Shown here: positions 25,736-33,983 of the stretch, piece after piece
Position numbering within the stretch: the stretch's first letter is position 1
Layout of the letters: every line of letters begins with the position of its first letter
Origin: Mesorhizobium loti R88b
GTDB taxonomy: Bacteria; Pseudomonadota; Alphaproteobacteria; Rhizobiales; Rhizobiaceae
NCBI RefSeq assembly: GCF_013170845.1
Contig: NZ_CP033367.1
Span: forward strand, 3,473,001-3,537,000
Length of the DNA stretch: 64,000 nt
Direction of reading: 5' to 3'
Notes under the pieces: generated by a model
Told to the model about the DNA's origin: nothing
Database searches by the model: none
Seen by the model: the letters and a program-made list of their open reading frames with translations, nothing else
Made by a program: the position numbers and the translations under genes

Positions 25736-26889
25736 GCGCGCTGTCGCTTCGCGGTCTCAAAAAATCCTTCGGCGGCAACGTCATTCTGAATGGCGTGAGC
25801 CTCGATGCCGAAGCCGGCGAATTCATCGCTCTGGTCGGTCCTTCCGGGTGCGGCAAGAGCACCTTGCTGCGCATCCTGGCCGGTCTCGATCACGCCGACA
25901 GCGGCGACATCTTCGTCGATGGCAGGGACATGTCGCCGGTTGCCGCGGCCGACCGCAACATCGCCATGGTGTTTCAGTCCTACGCGCTTTACCCGCATTT
26001 GACGGCCGGCCAGAACATTGCCGTGCCGCTTGCCATGAAGCGGCTGAGCGGGTCGCAGCGCCTGCCGCTGGTCGGCTCGCTGCTGCCCGGCCAGAAAGCG
26101 ATCCGCACCGGCATTGCGCGCGATGTCCGCGAAATGGCTGCCTTGCTCAAGATCGACCATCTGCTCGATCGCAAGCCGGGACAGATGTCGGGCGGCCAGC
26201 GGCAACGCGTGGCGCTCGCACGCGCCATGGTGCGGCAGCCCAGCATCTTCCTGATGGACGAGCCGCTCTCCAATCTCGATGCCAATCTGCGCGTTCATGC
26301 CCGCGGCGAGATCGTCGAACTGCACCGCCGTGCCGGCGTGCCGACGCTTTATGTGACGCATGACCAGGCCGAGGCGCTTTCAATGGCCGACCGCGTCGCG
26401 GTGATGATCGGCGGCAATCTGCTGCAGCTCGCCGCGCCCGAAATCATCTACAATGATCCCGCCCATATCGAGGTCGCGCGTTTCGTCGGCCAGCCGAGGA
26501 TCAACATCATCCCGGCGCAGGCCGAAAACGGCCGTGTCGTGTTCGAAGGCATCCGGCTGGCCTTGCTGGAGAAAGTGGCGAACGGCCCGGTCAGCCTCGG
26601 CATCCGGCCCGAATTCGTCAAACTGTCCCCCAGCGGGCGCAGTGGCCTTGCCGGGCGGATCGAGCGCCTCGAATTCCTCGGCTCGGAAGTCATTGCCCAC
26701 TGCCGACTCGACGCCTCCGACGACAGCGTCATCGCCAAGCTGGCGCCGCATGAGGCGAGGGACCTGATCGCCGGAATGCCGGTAGGCATCCTTCTGCCCC
26801 CCGAACAAGCGATGGTCTTCGGGCCGGAGGGACGGCGGCTGCGCATGGCGGATGTGGCAGGCGCGCGGCAGGAGCCGGCCTATGTCTAG
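25732..26889 (+). CDS. Carbohydrate ABC transporter ATPase (MalK/UgpC type)
   Basis: 385 residues. Canonical motifs: Walker A GPSGCGKST, Q-loop VFQSYALYPH, signature MSGGQRQR, Walker B IFLMDEPLSNLD and H-loop YVTHDQ. Between the Q-loop and the signature there is an extra stretch (about 15-20 residues, roughly SGSQRLPLVGSLLPGQKAI) compared with MalK, lying where the helical domain meets the permease. A TOBE domain covers about 250-370. It overlaps the phosphoesterase gene before it by four bases and the permease after it by eight. Confidence 0.92.
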   Translation: MSALSLRGLKKSFGGNVILNGVSLDAEAGEFIALVGPSGCGKSTLLRILAGLDHADSGDIFVDGRDMSPVAAADRNIAMVFQSYALYPHLTAGQNIAVPLAMKRLSGSQRLPLVGSLLPGQKAIRTGIARDVREMAALLKIDHLLDRKPGQMSGGQRQRVALARAMVRQPSIFLMDEPLSNLDANLRVHARGEIVELHRRAGVPTLYVTHDQAEALSMADRVAVMIGGNLLQLAAPEIIYNDPAHIEVARFVGQPRINIIPAQAENGRVVFEGIRLALLEKVANGPVSLGIRPEFVKLSPSGRSGLAGRIERLEFLGSEVIAHCRLDASDDSVIAKLAPHEARDLIAGMPVGILLPPEQAMVFGPEGRRLRMADVAGARQEPAYV

Positions 26890-27805
26890 CGTCGCGCTGG
26901 CGGGTCACATCCCGAGCGCCGCAGCACTGCGTCAGCGCAGCGAGAACCGGACCGCCTGGCTGCTGGCGGCGCCGGCCATCGTGCTGTTGCTGCTGTTCGT
27001 GCTGTTGCCCGTGGCTGCCGTCATCTTCCTTGGCTTCACCGACTTTGAACTCGGCTACGGCAAGTTTCGCTTCGTCGGTTTCGAGAATTACGCCCATCTC
27101 CTGAGCGACCGCACCTTTCGCCGGTCGTTGTGGAACACGTCGGTCTACACGGCGATCGTCGCGCCGGTCTCGATCGTGCTTGGCCTCGGCGTTGCCATCC
27201 TGATCGAAGGCGAGGGGCGGGCGCGCGGCTTTTTCCGCACCGTCTACTTCCTGCCGGTCGCCTCGCTGATCGTCGCCATGGCGACCGTCTGGCAATACAT
27301 CTTCCATCCGACGATCGGGCCGCTCAACGCACTGCTTTCGCTGGCCGGCATTCCAGGCCCGAACTGGCTCGGCGCGTCGAACACGGTGCTCTACAGCCTG
27401 TCGATCATCGGCATCTGGCAGTCGGTCGGCTTCAACATGGTGCTGTTCCTGGCGGGCCTGACGGCGATCCCGCGCGAGCTCTATGCCGCCGCGCACGTCG
27501 ACGGCGCGAAATCGGCACTCGATCGGTTCTTCCTGGTCACCTGGCCGATGCTTGGGCCGACGACGCTGTTCGTCGTCACCATCAGCATCACCAATGCGGT
27601 GAAGGTTTTCGAAACGGTGAAGATGCTGACCGATGGCGGCCCCAACAAGGCGTCGGAAGTGCTGCTTTTCACCATCTACCAGGAAGGCTTCGTCTATCTG
27701 CGCGTCGGCTACGCCTCGGCGATGACAGTCGTCTTCCTGGCGATCCTGGTCGTGCTGATGCTTCTGCAATACCGCGTGCTCGACCGAAGGGTGCACTACA
27801 CATGA
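26882..27805 (+). CDS. Carbohydrate ABC permease, UgpA/MalF type
   Basis: 307 residues from the ATG at 26882. The first helix is AAPAIVLLLLFVLLPVAAVIFL; the periplasmic WNTSVYTAIVAPVSIVLGLG and the EAA-type loop (AAHVDGAKSALDRFFLVTWP, about 204-223) are typical. Six membrane helices are expected. It pairs with the 27802 permease, with which it overlaps by four bases. Confidence 0.9.
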   Translation: MSSVALAGHIPSAAALRQRSENRTAWLLAAPAIVLLLLFVLLPVAAVIFLGFTDFELGYGKFRFVGFENYAHLLSDRTFRRSLWNTSVYTAIVAPVSIVLGLGVAILIEGEGRARGFFRTVYFLPVASLIVAMATVWQYIFHPTIGPLNALLSLAGIPGPNWLGASNTVLYSLSIIGIWQSVGFNMVLFLAGLTAIPRELYAAAHVDGAKSALDRFFLVTWPMLGPTTLFVVTISITNAVKVFETVKMLTDGGPNKASEVLLFTIYQEGFVYLRVGYASAMTVVFLAILVVLMLLQYRVLDRRVHYT

Positions 27806-28638
27806 ACAGCACCGCCATTCCGGCCGGCCGCATCATCCGCTTCGCGCTGCTTTCGCTCGGTGCGCTGATGATCCTTGCGCCCTACATCTTCATGATCTCG
27901 ACGGCGGGCAAGACGCAGAGCGACATCTTCACCTCGTCGCTGACGCTCATCCCGCAGCATTTCTACTTCGCCGAGAATTTCGCCAAGGCGTTTGCCAAGG
28001 TGCCGATGGCGACGCTGCTGTGGAACGGCGTCGTCGTCTGCGGCCTGATCTTCTTCTTCCAGGTCGTGGTCGCGATCCCGTGCGCCTATGCGATGGCCAA
28101 GCTGAAATTCCACGCCGCGCGGCTGATGATGGTGCTCGTCATGCTCGGCCTGCTGGTGCCGATCCATGCCACCGCGCTGCCGCTCTATGTCGCCTTCGAC
28201 AGGATGTCGCTGCTCAACAGCTACACCTCGCTGGTCGCACCCTTCACCATATCGGTGTTCGCGATCTTCATGTTCCTGCAGTTCTTCCGCGCCATGCCCG
28301 ACGACCTGCTGCACGCCGCACGGCTCGACGGTATGTCCGAACTCGGCATCATCGCCCGCGTCATCGTCCCCAATGCGTGGCCGGCGGTCACTGCGTTTGC
28401 GATCTTTTCCGTCGTCGCGCACTGGAACGATCTCTACTGGCCGCTGATCGTCGTCAGCAAGCAGGCCTACGCCACGCCGCCGCTCGGCCTGATGTATTTC
28501 CGGGCCGCGGAAGCCGGCGACGACTACGGCGCGCTGATGGCCGCCACGCTGATCATCACCCTTCCTCTCGTCGCCGCCTTCCTGCTCGCGCAGAAGCGCT
28601 TCGTCGAGGGCATCACCATGACCGGTCTCAAAGGCTGA
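27802..28638 (+). CDS. Carbohydrate ABC permease, UgpE/MalG type
   Basis: 278 residues with six expected helices. The N-terminal helix is FALLSLGALMILAPYIFMIS; the EAA loop is HAARLDGMSELGIIARVIVP in the last third, and the C terminus ends KRFVEGITMTGLKG, close to the UgpE/MalG consensus GLTAGAVKG. It follows its partner with a four-base overlap and precedes the binding-protein gene by 39 bases. Confidence 0.9.
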   Translation: MNSTAIPAGRIIRFALLSLGALMILAPYIFMISTAGKTQSDIFTSSLTLIPQHFYFAENFAKAFAKVPMATLLWNGVVVCGLIFFFQVVVAIPCAYAMAKLKFHAARLMMVLVMLGLLVPIHATALPLYVAFDRMSLLNSYTSLVAPFTISVFAIFMFLQFFRAMPDDLLHAARLDGMSELGIIARVIVPNAWPAVTAFAIFSVVAHWNDLYWPLIVVSKQAYATPPLGLMYFRAAEAGDDYGALMAATLIITLPLVAAFLLAQKRFVEGITMTGLKG

Positions 28639-28677
28639 TCTGCCTACAACCAATTGGGCCAACAAGGAGCAGGAGCA

Positions 28678-29943
28678 ATGAAGCATTTTTCCAGGATTTT
28701 CGCCGCAGCGGCGGTGTCGCTGGCGGCGGCCCTTCCGGCCTATGCCGAAACGACGCTGACGGTTCACTATCCGATGCCCGGTTTCTTCAAGAACGTGATG
28801 GACACGATCTCGAAGAAGTTCATGGAGGAAAATCCCGACATCAAGATCCAGTTCGCCAGCCCGTCGGCGACCTATGAAGAAGGTATCCAGACCATTCTTC
28901 GCCAAGCCGGCACCGACGAGATGCCCGACATCACCTTCATCGGCCTCAACCGCTTGCGCATGCTCAATGAGCGGGACGTTGCCGTCGATCTCGGCCCGCT
29001 GGTCAAGAAGGAAGGCAACATGGCGGAGCTCGGCTTCTCCGACACGATCCTGAAGCTGGCACAGGTCAACGGCAAGCAGGTGGGCCTCGCCTTCGCGACG
29101 TCCAACCCGATCATGTATTACAATGCAGACCTTGTGAAGGCGGCCGGTGGCGATCCCGACAATCCGCCCAAGACCTGGGACGAGGTCATTGCGCTTGGCG
29201 GTAAGATCAAGGCGCTTGGCAACGGCGTCGACGGCATCGATTTCCGCTGGCAGGGCGACGACTGGATGTTCTCGGCGCTGCTGTTCGGCGCCGGCGGCAA
29301 GATGCTGAACGAGGACGAAAGCAAGGTCGCCTTCAACGGGCCGGAAGGCGAGAAGGCGATGGAGATTCTCGAGCGGATGGTGAAGGAGGGCGGCATGCCG
29401 GTCTTCACCAAGCCGGCGGGCGAGCAGGCCTTCGCGGCCGGCAAGGTCGGCTTCGAATTCCAGACCACGGGTGCTTTGGTCAACACGATCAAGAATGTCG
29501 GTGACAAGTTCACGCTGCGCACCGCCAAGATCCCGCTGATCGATCCGGTCAACGGCCATCTGCCGACCGGCGGCAATGCCGTGGTCATCCTGACCAAGGA
29601 CGCGGCCAAGCAGGACGCCGCCTGGAAGTTCGCGAAATTCGCCGCCGGCCCCTATGGCGCTTCCGTCGTCGTGCCCGGCACAGGCTATGTTCCCAACAAT
29701 GAGCTGGCTGCGAAGTCTCCTGACTATCTCGGCGATTTCTACAAGAAGAACCCGCTCTTCCAGGCCGGGCTCAGCCAGATGCCGCTGATGGTTCCGTGGT
29801 ACGCTTTCCCGGGCACCAATGGCGTGAAGGTAACGCAGACGATCGTCGACAATCTGTCGCGCATCGTCGACCAGTCGGCCACGCCCAAGGAAGCGCTCAC
29901 CGACGCGGCCAGCGATGTCGAAGGCATGCTGCCGACGCAGTAA
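28678..29943 (+). CDS. Extracellular solute-binding protein (UgpB/MalE type)
   Basis: 421 residues, with a Sec signal (FAAAAVSLAAALPAYA, cleavage after AYA). The mature protein resembles UgpB-type family 1 binding proteins: FFKNVMDTISKKFMEENPDIK near the start, TSNPIMYYNADLVKAAG in the middle, and the hinge GGNAVVILTKDAAKQDAAW. It is the last gene of the phosphoesterase-led operon and is followed by a strong hairpin. The ligand may be a phosphodiester or sugar phosphate, given the first gene of the operon. Confidence 0.9.
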   Translation: MKHFSRIFAAAAVSLAAALPAYAETTLTVHYPMPGFFKNVMDTISKKFMEENPDIKIQFASPSATYEEGIQTILRQAGTDEMPDITFIGLNRLRMLNERDVAVDLGPLVKKEGNMAELGFSDTILKLAQVNGKQVGLAFATSNPIMYYNADLVKAAGGDPDNPPKTWDEVIALGGKIKALGNGVDGIDFRWQGDDWMFSALLFGAGGKMLNEDESKVAFNGPEGEKAMEILERMVKEGGMPVFTKPAGEQAFAAGKVGFEFQTTGALVNTIKNVGDKFTLRTAKIPLIDPVNGHLPTGGNAVVILTKDAAKQDAAWKFAKFAAGPYGASVVVPGTGYVPNNELAAKSPDYLGDFYKKNPLFQAGLSQMPLMVPWYAFPGTNGVKVTQTIVDNLSRIVDQSATPKEALTDAASDVEGMLPTQ

Positions 29944-29951
29944 GGGTTTTC

Positions 29952-29987
29952 CAGAGCAGCCGCCGCGCCAGCGCGGCGGCTGCTCTG
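29952..29987. terminator. Bidirectional terminator hairpin between convergent genes
   Basis: Arms at 29952-29968 and 29971-29987 are perfect 17-base complements. It fills the 46-base gap between the binding-protein gene and the convergent amidohydrolase gene, so it can serve both transcripts. Confidence 0.8.
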
Positions 29988-29989
29988 TA

Positions 29990-30880
29990 TCAGAAGGGCC
30001 TGTAAACCTTCTCCGCCGTGTTCCAGAAGATATCGGCCTCGGCCGTCGTGCCGTGCTTCGCCACCGCATTGCGGTGCGCCCTGATGAGCTCGACGTGGCT
30101 GGTCCAGAGCTTCTCGATCGGGAAGTTCGAGCCGAACATCAGATGGTCCGCGCCCAGGATATCGATCGCGTTGTCGATGATGTAGGCGATCAGGGCCGGA
30201 TCGTTGCGATGGACGAAGGTGCCGAGACCGGACAGCTTTGCGTAGAAATTGGGTGCTGCCGACAGCGTGCGCAGGCCGGCTTTCCAGGCCTCTGTGGTTT
30301 CCGGCTCCATACCGGTCAGCATGCCGGCATGGGTGAGGATGAAATTGGTTTGCGGGTTTTCGCCGACCAGCGTCAGTCCGTCCTTCATCTGGGCAGGGAA
30401 GAGCTGCAGGTCGAACGATAGTCCGTAATCCTTCAGCCTCGCCACGTTGGCTCGCACTTTCGGATCGATGACCTGATCGGCAGAGGCGGCGAAGCGGAAG
30501 GCCGGCGTTTCGTGCCAGTGGAGTTGCATGCGCACGCCGCGCAACAGCTTGTATTTCGTCAGCCGGTCGATCTGCGGCCTGACATCGTCGACCGTCATGT
30601 CGGCATAGCCGACGATGGCGTGCGGCCAGCCGGTTTCATCAGCGGTCTTCTGCAGGAAGGCGACTTCCTTCTCGAAATCCTCCTTGGCCCAGTTGGTCTG
30701 GACATAGACCGCCTTTTCGACGGCCGAGCCTTTCTGATCTTCAAGGAATTCCCCGATCGGATAGTCGCGGCGGATCGGTTCGTAGGGGCCGAAGATGCGC
30801 GGCACCATCGGGCCGACCAGCCAGGGCTGATCCTTCTGGCGCCAGATGTGGAAATGCGCGTCGATGGCTTTCTGCATCAC
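29990..30880 (-). CDS. Amidohydrolase 2 family hydrolase (lactonase-like)
   Basis: 296 residues. The metal-binding DAHFHIW motif (DxHxH) is at residues 7-13; other family marks are GVRMQLHWH, the His of FILTHAGM and the late LMFGSNFPIE (the usual Asp is Asn here, SNFP rather than SDFP/SNWP). Relatives include L-fuconolactonase and 2-pyrone-4,6-dicarboxylate lactonase. It is the last gene of the molybdenum-hydroxylase operon, overlapping the VWA gene by four bases, and probably hydrolyses a ring or lactone formed by that pathway. Confidence 0.85.
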   Translation of the reverse strand: MMQKAIDAHFHIWRQKDQPWLVGPMVPRIFGPYEPIRRDYPIGEFLEDQKGSAVEKAVYVQTNWAKEDFEKEVAFLQKTADETGWPHAIVGYADMTVDDVRPQIDRLTKYKLLRGVRMQLHWHETPAFRFAASADQVIDPKVRANVARLKDYGLSFDLQLFPAQMKDGLTLVGENPQTNFILTHAGMLTGMEPETTEAWKAGLRTLSAAPNFYAKLSGLGTFVHRNDPALIAYIIDNAIDILGADHLMFGSNFPIEKLWTSHVELIRAHRNAVAKHGTTAEADIFWNTAEKVYRPF

Positions 30881-32088
30881 GATACCCTTTTCCAGATTGT
30901 CGATGCCGCCGGGGCAGGGCGGGCAAGCGACAGGATGAAATCGGTGAGGCTTTTTACCGACGAGCCGTCGATGAGGTCGTCGAGGTCAGGCAGGATGGCG
31001 CGAAGCGCCGCCGTGGCCGGCCGGAAGCGCGGGTCGCTGGCCAAGGGAGTCGCCAGCGACAGCCGGAAGGCGCGCGCGCTCAGCCTTCGCATCGCCGTCT
31101 CCAACTCGCCATGGCCGCCACGCTCCAGCGCGTCGGAGAGGATGACGATCGCGGCGCCGCGCGCGAAGGACGAGAAGCGCGGCACCGAGAGAAAGGCCAG
31201 TAATGTCGGTCCCATGCGGGTGCCGCCGTCCCAGTCGTCGACCTGGGCGGCCGCGCGTGCCAGCGCCTGATCGCGGTCGCGAATGCGCAATGCCGTGGTG
31301 ATGCGGGTCAGCCGCGTGCCGAACGTGAAGATCTCGGCGCGGTCGGCGCCTTGCACGGCGGCATGCGCTAGCTTGAGGTAGTCCGCCGTGTGCAGTTTCA
31401 TCGAGCCGGAGACATCGATCAGCAGCAGCAGCTTGCGCGGCACGCTCTGGCGGCGGCGCAGCAGCGGCGAGGGCACATCGCCATCGGCGCTGACGATTTC
31501 CCGGAGCGACCGGCGCAGGTCGAGCTTGCCGCGCGAAGGGGTGCGCACGGTGCGGAAGGAGCGGCGGGCGGGCAGGGCGGCGGAGAGTTTGCGGCGGAAG
31601 GCGGTCAGCCTGTCGTCGTCGCGCTGGAAATCGCGGGTGCTCAATTGCTCCAGAGCGGAGGATAGCTCGCCGCCTTCCTGGCTTTGCTCGGTCTCGGTCC
31701 GCTCGTCATCGGCGCCGCCATCGTCCTTGATGCGGGTTTCCTCGTCGGCATCGCCTTCGACCACGGCTGAAGTGTTGTCGTAGAAATGGCTCTGGAAATG
31801 CGCTTCGAATTCGTCGCGGCGGTCGGGCGGTGGTGCTAGCGTGGCAAGGGCGGCCTCGCGGATGTCGGCCATCGAGCGGGGGCCGAGCAGTGTCACGGCC
31901 TGCATGAAGTTGGAGATTTGCTCGGGTGCGACGGCGAGGCCGTAGCGGCGCAGCAGGCGGGCAAAGCCGAGCAGGGGGGCCGCGGCGCGGGGGAAGCTTT
32001 CCAGTCTCCGCTGGCGATGCCCCTCATCCGCCCCTTCGGGGCACCTTCTCCCCGTGGACGGGGAGAAGGGATTGTCGACGTCCCGCAT
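30877..32088 (-). CDS. VWA domain (CoxE-like) protein, molybdenum hydroxylase maturation
   Basis: 403 residues from the ATG at 32088, which overlaps the stop of the MoxR gene (TGATG). The C-terminal VWA domain has the MIDAS residues: LLLLIDVSGSMKLH (DxSxS), the Thr of GGTRMGPTL and the Asp of VILSDALERGG. An acidic region (EGDADEETRIKDDGGADDE) lies in the middle. CoxE acts with the CoxD-type MoxR ATPase to mature the Mo-Cu/Mo cofactor of CoxL-type enzymes. The first 23 or so residues are encoded by a palindromic repeat (32023-32070) and are not CoxE-like; conserved similarity starts around LLGFARLLRRYGL. Confidence 0.87.
   Translation of the reverse strand: MRDVDNPFSPSTGRRCPEGADEGHRQRRLESFPRAAAPLLGFARLLRRYGLAVAPEQISNFMQAVTLLGPRSMADIREAALATLAPPPDRRDEFEAHFQSHFYDNTSAVVEGDADEETRIKDDGGADDERTETEQSQEGGELSSALEQLSTRDFQRDDDRLTAFRRKLSAALPARRSFRTVRTPSRGKLDLRRSLREIVSADGDVPSPLLRRRQSVPRKLLLLIDVSGSMKLHTADYLKLAHAAVQGADRAEIFTFGTRLTRITTALRIRDRDQALARAAAQVDDWDGGTRMGPTLLAFLSVPRFSSFARGAAIVILSDALERGGHGELETAMRRLSARAFRLSLATPLASDPRFRPATAALRAILPDLDDLIDGSSVKSLTDFILSLARPAPAASTIWKRVS
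32023..32070. repeat. Palindromic repeat inserted in the 5' end of the coxE-like gene
   Basis: Two adjacent hairpins: GCCCC-TTC-GGGGC at 32030-32042, and perfect 12-base arms CCTTCTCCCCGT (32044-32055) and ACGGGGAGAAGG (32058-32069). This CCCTCATCCG...CCTTCTCCCC form is a familiar short repeat of Rhizobiales genomes. It lies wholly inside the reading frame of the VWA protein and adds residues NPFSPSTGRRCPEGADEG. Confidence 0.75.
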
Positions 32089-32969
32089 CACCCCATCGCC
32101 TCCTCGACAATCCGGCCAAGCTCCGGCGCGATGTAGGACAAATCTTCCTCGTCCTTGATCAGCACACCAATGGCGCGGCGGAAGGCTTCCGGCCAAGGGC
32201 TGCCGCCTTTTTCGAGGATGGTGGCGGCGTTGGCCCATTCGACCGCCTCGGCGATGCCGGGCGGCTTGGCCAGTGGTCGAGCGCGGATGGTTTGCACCGC
32301 TGTGGCGACAGCGCGCGCGGTGGCCCCGGCCACATCGCCGGCGCGCAGCATGATGATGGCGGCCTCGCGCTCGGCATCAGGATAGCCGATCCAGTGGTAG
32401 ACGCAGCGCCGTCGCAGCGCCTCGGCGAGTTCGCGGGTGCGGTTCGAGGTCAGGATGACGATCGGCTGGGCGGCAGCGCGGATTGTGCCGCGCTCGGGAA
32501 TACTGATCTGGAAGTCGGAGAGGAATTCGAGCAGCAGCGCCTCGAATTCATGGTCGGAACGGTCGATCTCGTCGACCAGCAGCACGCGCTGCTCGGGCGC
32601 CCGCAACACCTGCAGCAACGGCCGGGCAATGAGAAAACGGTCGTCATAAATGTCGATCTCATGATCGCCGGCATGGCGGATGGCGAGCAGCTGGCGCTGG
32701 TAGTTCCACTCGTAGAGCGCGTGTGCTGCATCGATGCCTTCGTAGCATTGCAGCCGCACCAGATCGCGGCCGAGAAATTCGGCGATTGCCTTCGCCGCTT
32801 CCGTCTTGCCGACGCCGGGCGCGCCTTCGAGCAGAAGCGGCTTGCCCAGCCGGATGGCCAGGAAGATGGCTGTCGCCAGGCTGTCATCAGCCAGATAGCG
32901 CGAGGCGGCGAGATGCTGCGCCACCGCCTCCGGCGAGGTCGCGACCGTCTCAGCGCTTGTCCCGTTCAT
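32088..32969 (-). CDS. MoxR-type AAA ATPase (CoxD-like)
   Basis: 293 residues from the ATG at 32969. Walker A is GAPGVGKTE (about 52-60), Walker B RVLLVDEIDRSD, sensor 1 VILTSNRTRELAEALRRRC with the Arg finger, and a lid domain follows. MoxR ATPases act as chaperones with VWA partners; here the partner is the next gene. Both belong to the Mo-hydroxylase operon, like CoxD/CoxE, which help insert or sulfurate the molybdenum centre. It begins 8 bases after the second Mo-binding subunit. Confidence 0.9.
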   Translation of the reverse strand: MNGTSAETVATSPEAVAQHLAASRYLADDSLATAIFLAIRLGKPLLLEGAPGVGKTEAAKAIAEFLGRDLVRLQCYEGIDAAHALYEWNYQRQLLAIRHAGDHEIDIYDDRFLIARPLLQVLRAPEQRVLLVDEIDRSDHEFEALLLEFLSDFQISIPERGTIRAAAQPIVILTSNRTRELAEALRRRCVYHWIGYPDAEREAAIIMLRAGDVAGATARAVATAVQTIRARPLAKPPGIAEAVEWANAATILEKGGSPWPEAFRRAIGVLIKDEEDLSYIAPELGRIVEEAMG

Positions 32970-32977
32970 TTCGATCC

Positions 32978-33982
32978 TCAGTTCGTCGCTTGCGCCTTGA
33001 GCGCGCGCAAGATGCGCTCCGGCGTGATCGGCAACGTGTCGATGCGCACGCCGACGGCGTCGAAGACGGCATTGGCGACGGCGGGGATTTGCGGGTTGGC
33101 ACACATTTCGCCTGGCCCCTTGGCGCCGTAGGGTCCGTCGGCGGAAGGCCGCTCCAGCACGATGATCTCGGTCTCGGCGAGATCGCCGGGGCCTGGCATG
33201 AGATATTGGTTGAAGTCGGTGCCGCCATGATCGCGGTTGGGATAATAGGGCTCGGTCGTTTCGTAGAGCGCGTGGCTGATGCCCATCCAGGAGCCGCCGA
33301 CCAGTTGCTGCTCGACCATTTTCGGGTTCAGCGCGCGGCCGATCTCGAAGACGTTCTTCACCGTCAGCACGGTGACCTCGCCGGTCTCGTCATCGACCTC
33401 GACTTCGGCCACCGTGCAGGCATGCGCGTAGCAGGTCGACGGCTTCATCGCGCCGGTCTCTTTCTCCGGATAGGAGCGCGGGATCAGGAACATGCCGCGC
33501 CCCGAGATCGAGCGGCCACGCTTGAAATGCGCCGACAGTGCGACGTCGAAGATCGAGATCGACTTCTGCGGCGCGCCCTTGACCAGGATGTTGCCCTGGC
33601 CGTCGGTATCGAGGTCGGAGGCGTTCACTTCCAGCTCCTCGGCCGCCACTTCCAGCATCACCTGGCGGGCTTCCTTGGCGGCCTGGATGACGGCATTGCC
33701 GGCGCGGTGCGTGCCGCGCGAGGCGAAGGTGCCCATGCAGTGTGGGCCGGTGTCGGTGTCGGCGGTGTCGACGACGACGCGGTCGGTCGGCACGCCGATG
33801 GTTTCGGCGCAGATCTGCGCCATGATCTGCTTCATGCCCTGGCCGAGATCGACCGACGACAGCGTCACCATGAAATTGCCGGTCGGCGTCGAATGCACCA
33901 GCGCTTGCGTCGGGTCGCCGCCGAGGTTCATGCCCGTGGGATAGTTGATCGCGGCAACGCCGCGTCCACGCCGGATCGCCAT
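32978..33982 (-). CDS. Molybdenum hydroxylase large subunit, C-terminal part (NdhM-like)
   Basis: 334 residues from the ATG at 33982. It corresponds to the C-terminal half of CoxL/XdhB-type proteins: SSVDLGQGMKQIMAQI (cofactor Gln-Gly), FASRGTHRAGNAVIQAA, and KGPGEMC near the end, holding the catalytic Glu of the GxGE motif. The previous gene encodes the other half and its stop is separated from this ATG by one base. A split large subunit is known in Eubacterium barkeri nicotinate dehydrogenase (NdhL/NdhM). A simple frameshift is the alternative. Confidence 0.85.
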   Translation of the reverse strand: MAIRRGRGVAAINYPTGMNLGGDPTQALVHSTPTGNFMVTLSSVDLGQGMKQIMAQICAETIGVPTDRVVVDTADTDTGPHCMGTFASRGTHRAGNAVIQAAKEARQVMLEVAAEELEVNASDLDTDGQGNILVKGAPQKSISIFDVALSAHFKRGRSISGRGMFLIPRSYPEKETGAMKPSTCYAHACTVAEVEVDDETGEVTVLTVKNVFEIGRALNPKMVEQQLVGGSWMGISHALYETTEPYYPNRDHGGTDFNQYLMPGPGDLAETEIIVLERPSADGPYGAKGPGEMCANPQIPAVANAVFDAVGVRIDTLPITPERILRALKAQATN

Positions 33983-33983
33983 C

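Noticed and set aside
27796..30069. A 757-codon open frame on the minus strand opposite the permease and binding-protein genes.
   Set aside because: The plus-strand genes have clear domains, signal peptide and operon overlaps; the antisense frame has no recognisable domain and an Arg/His-rich, low-complexity composition typical of GC-rich shadows.
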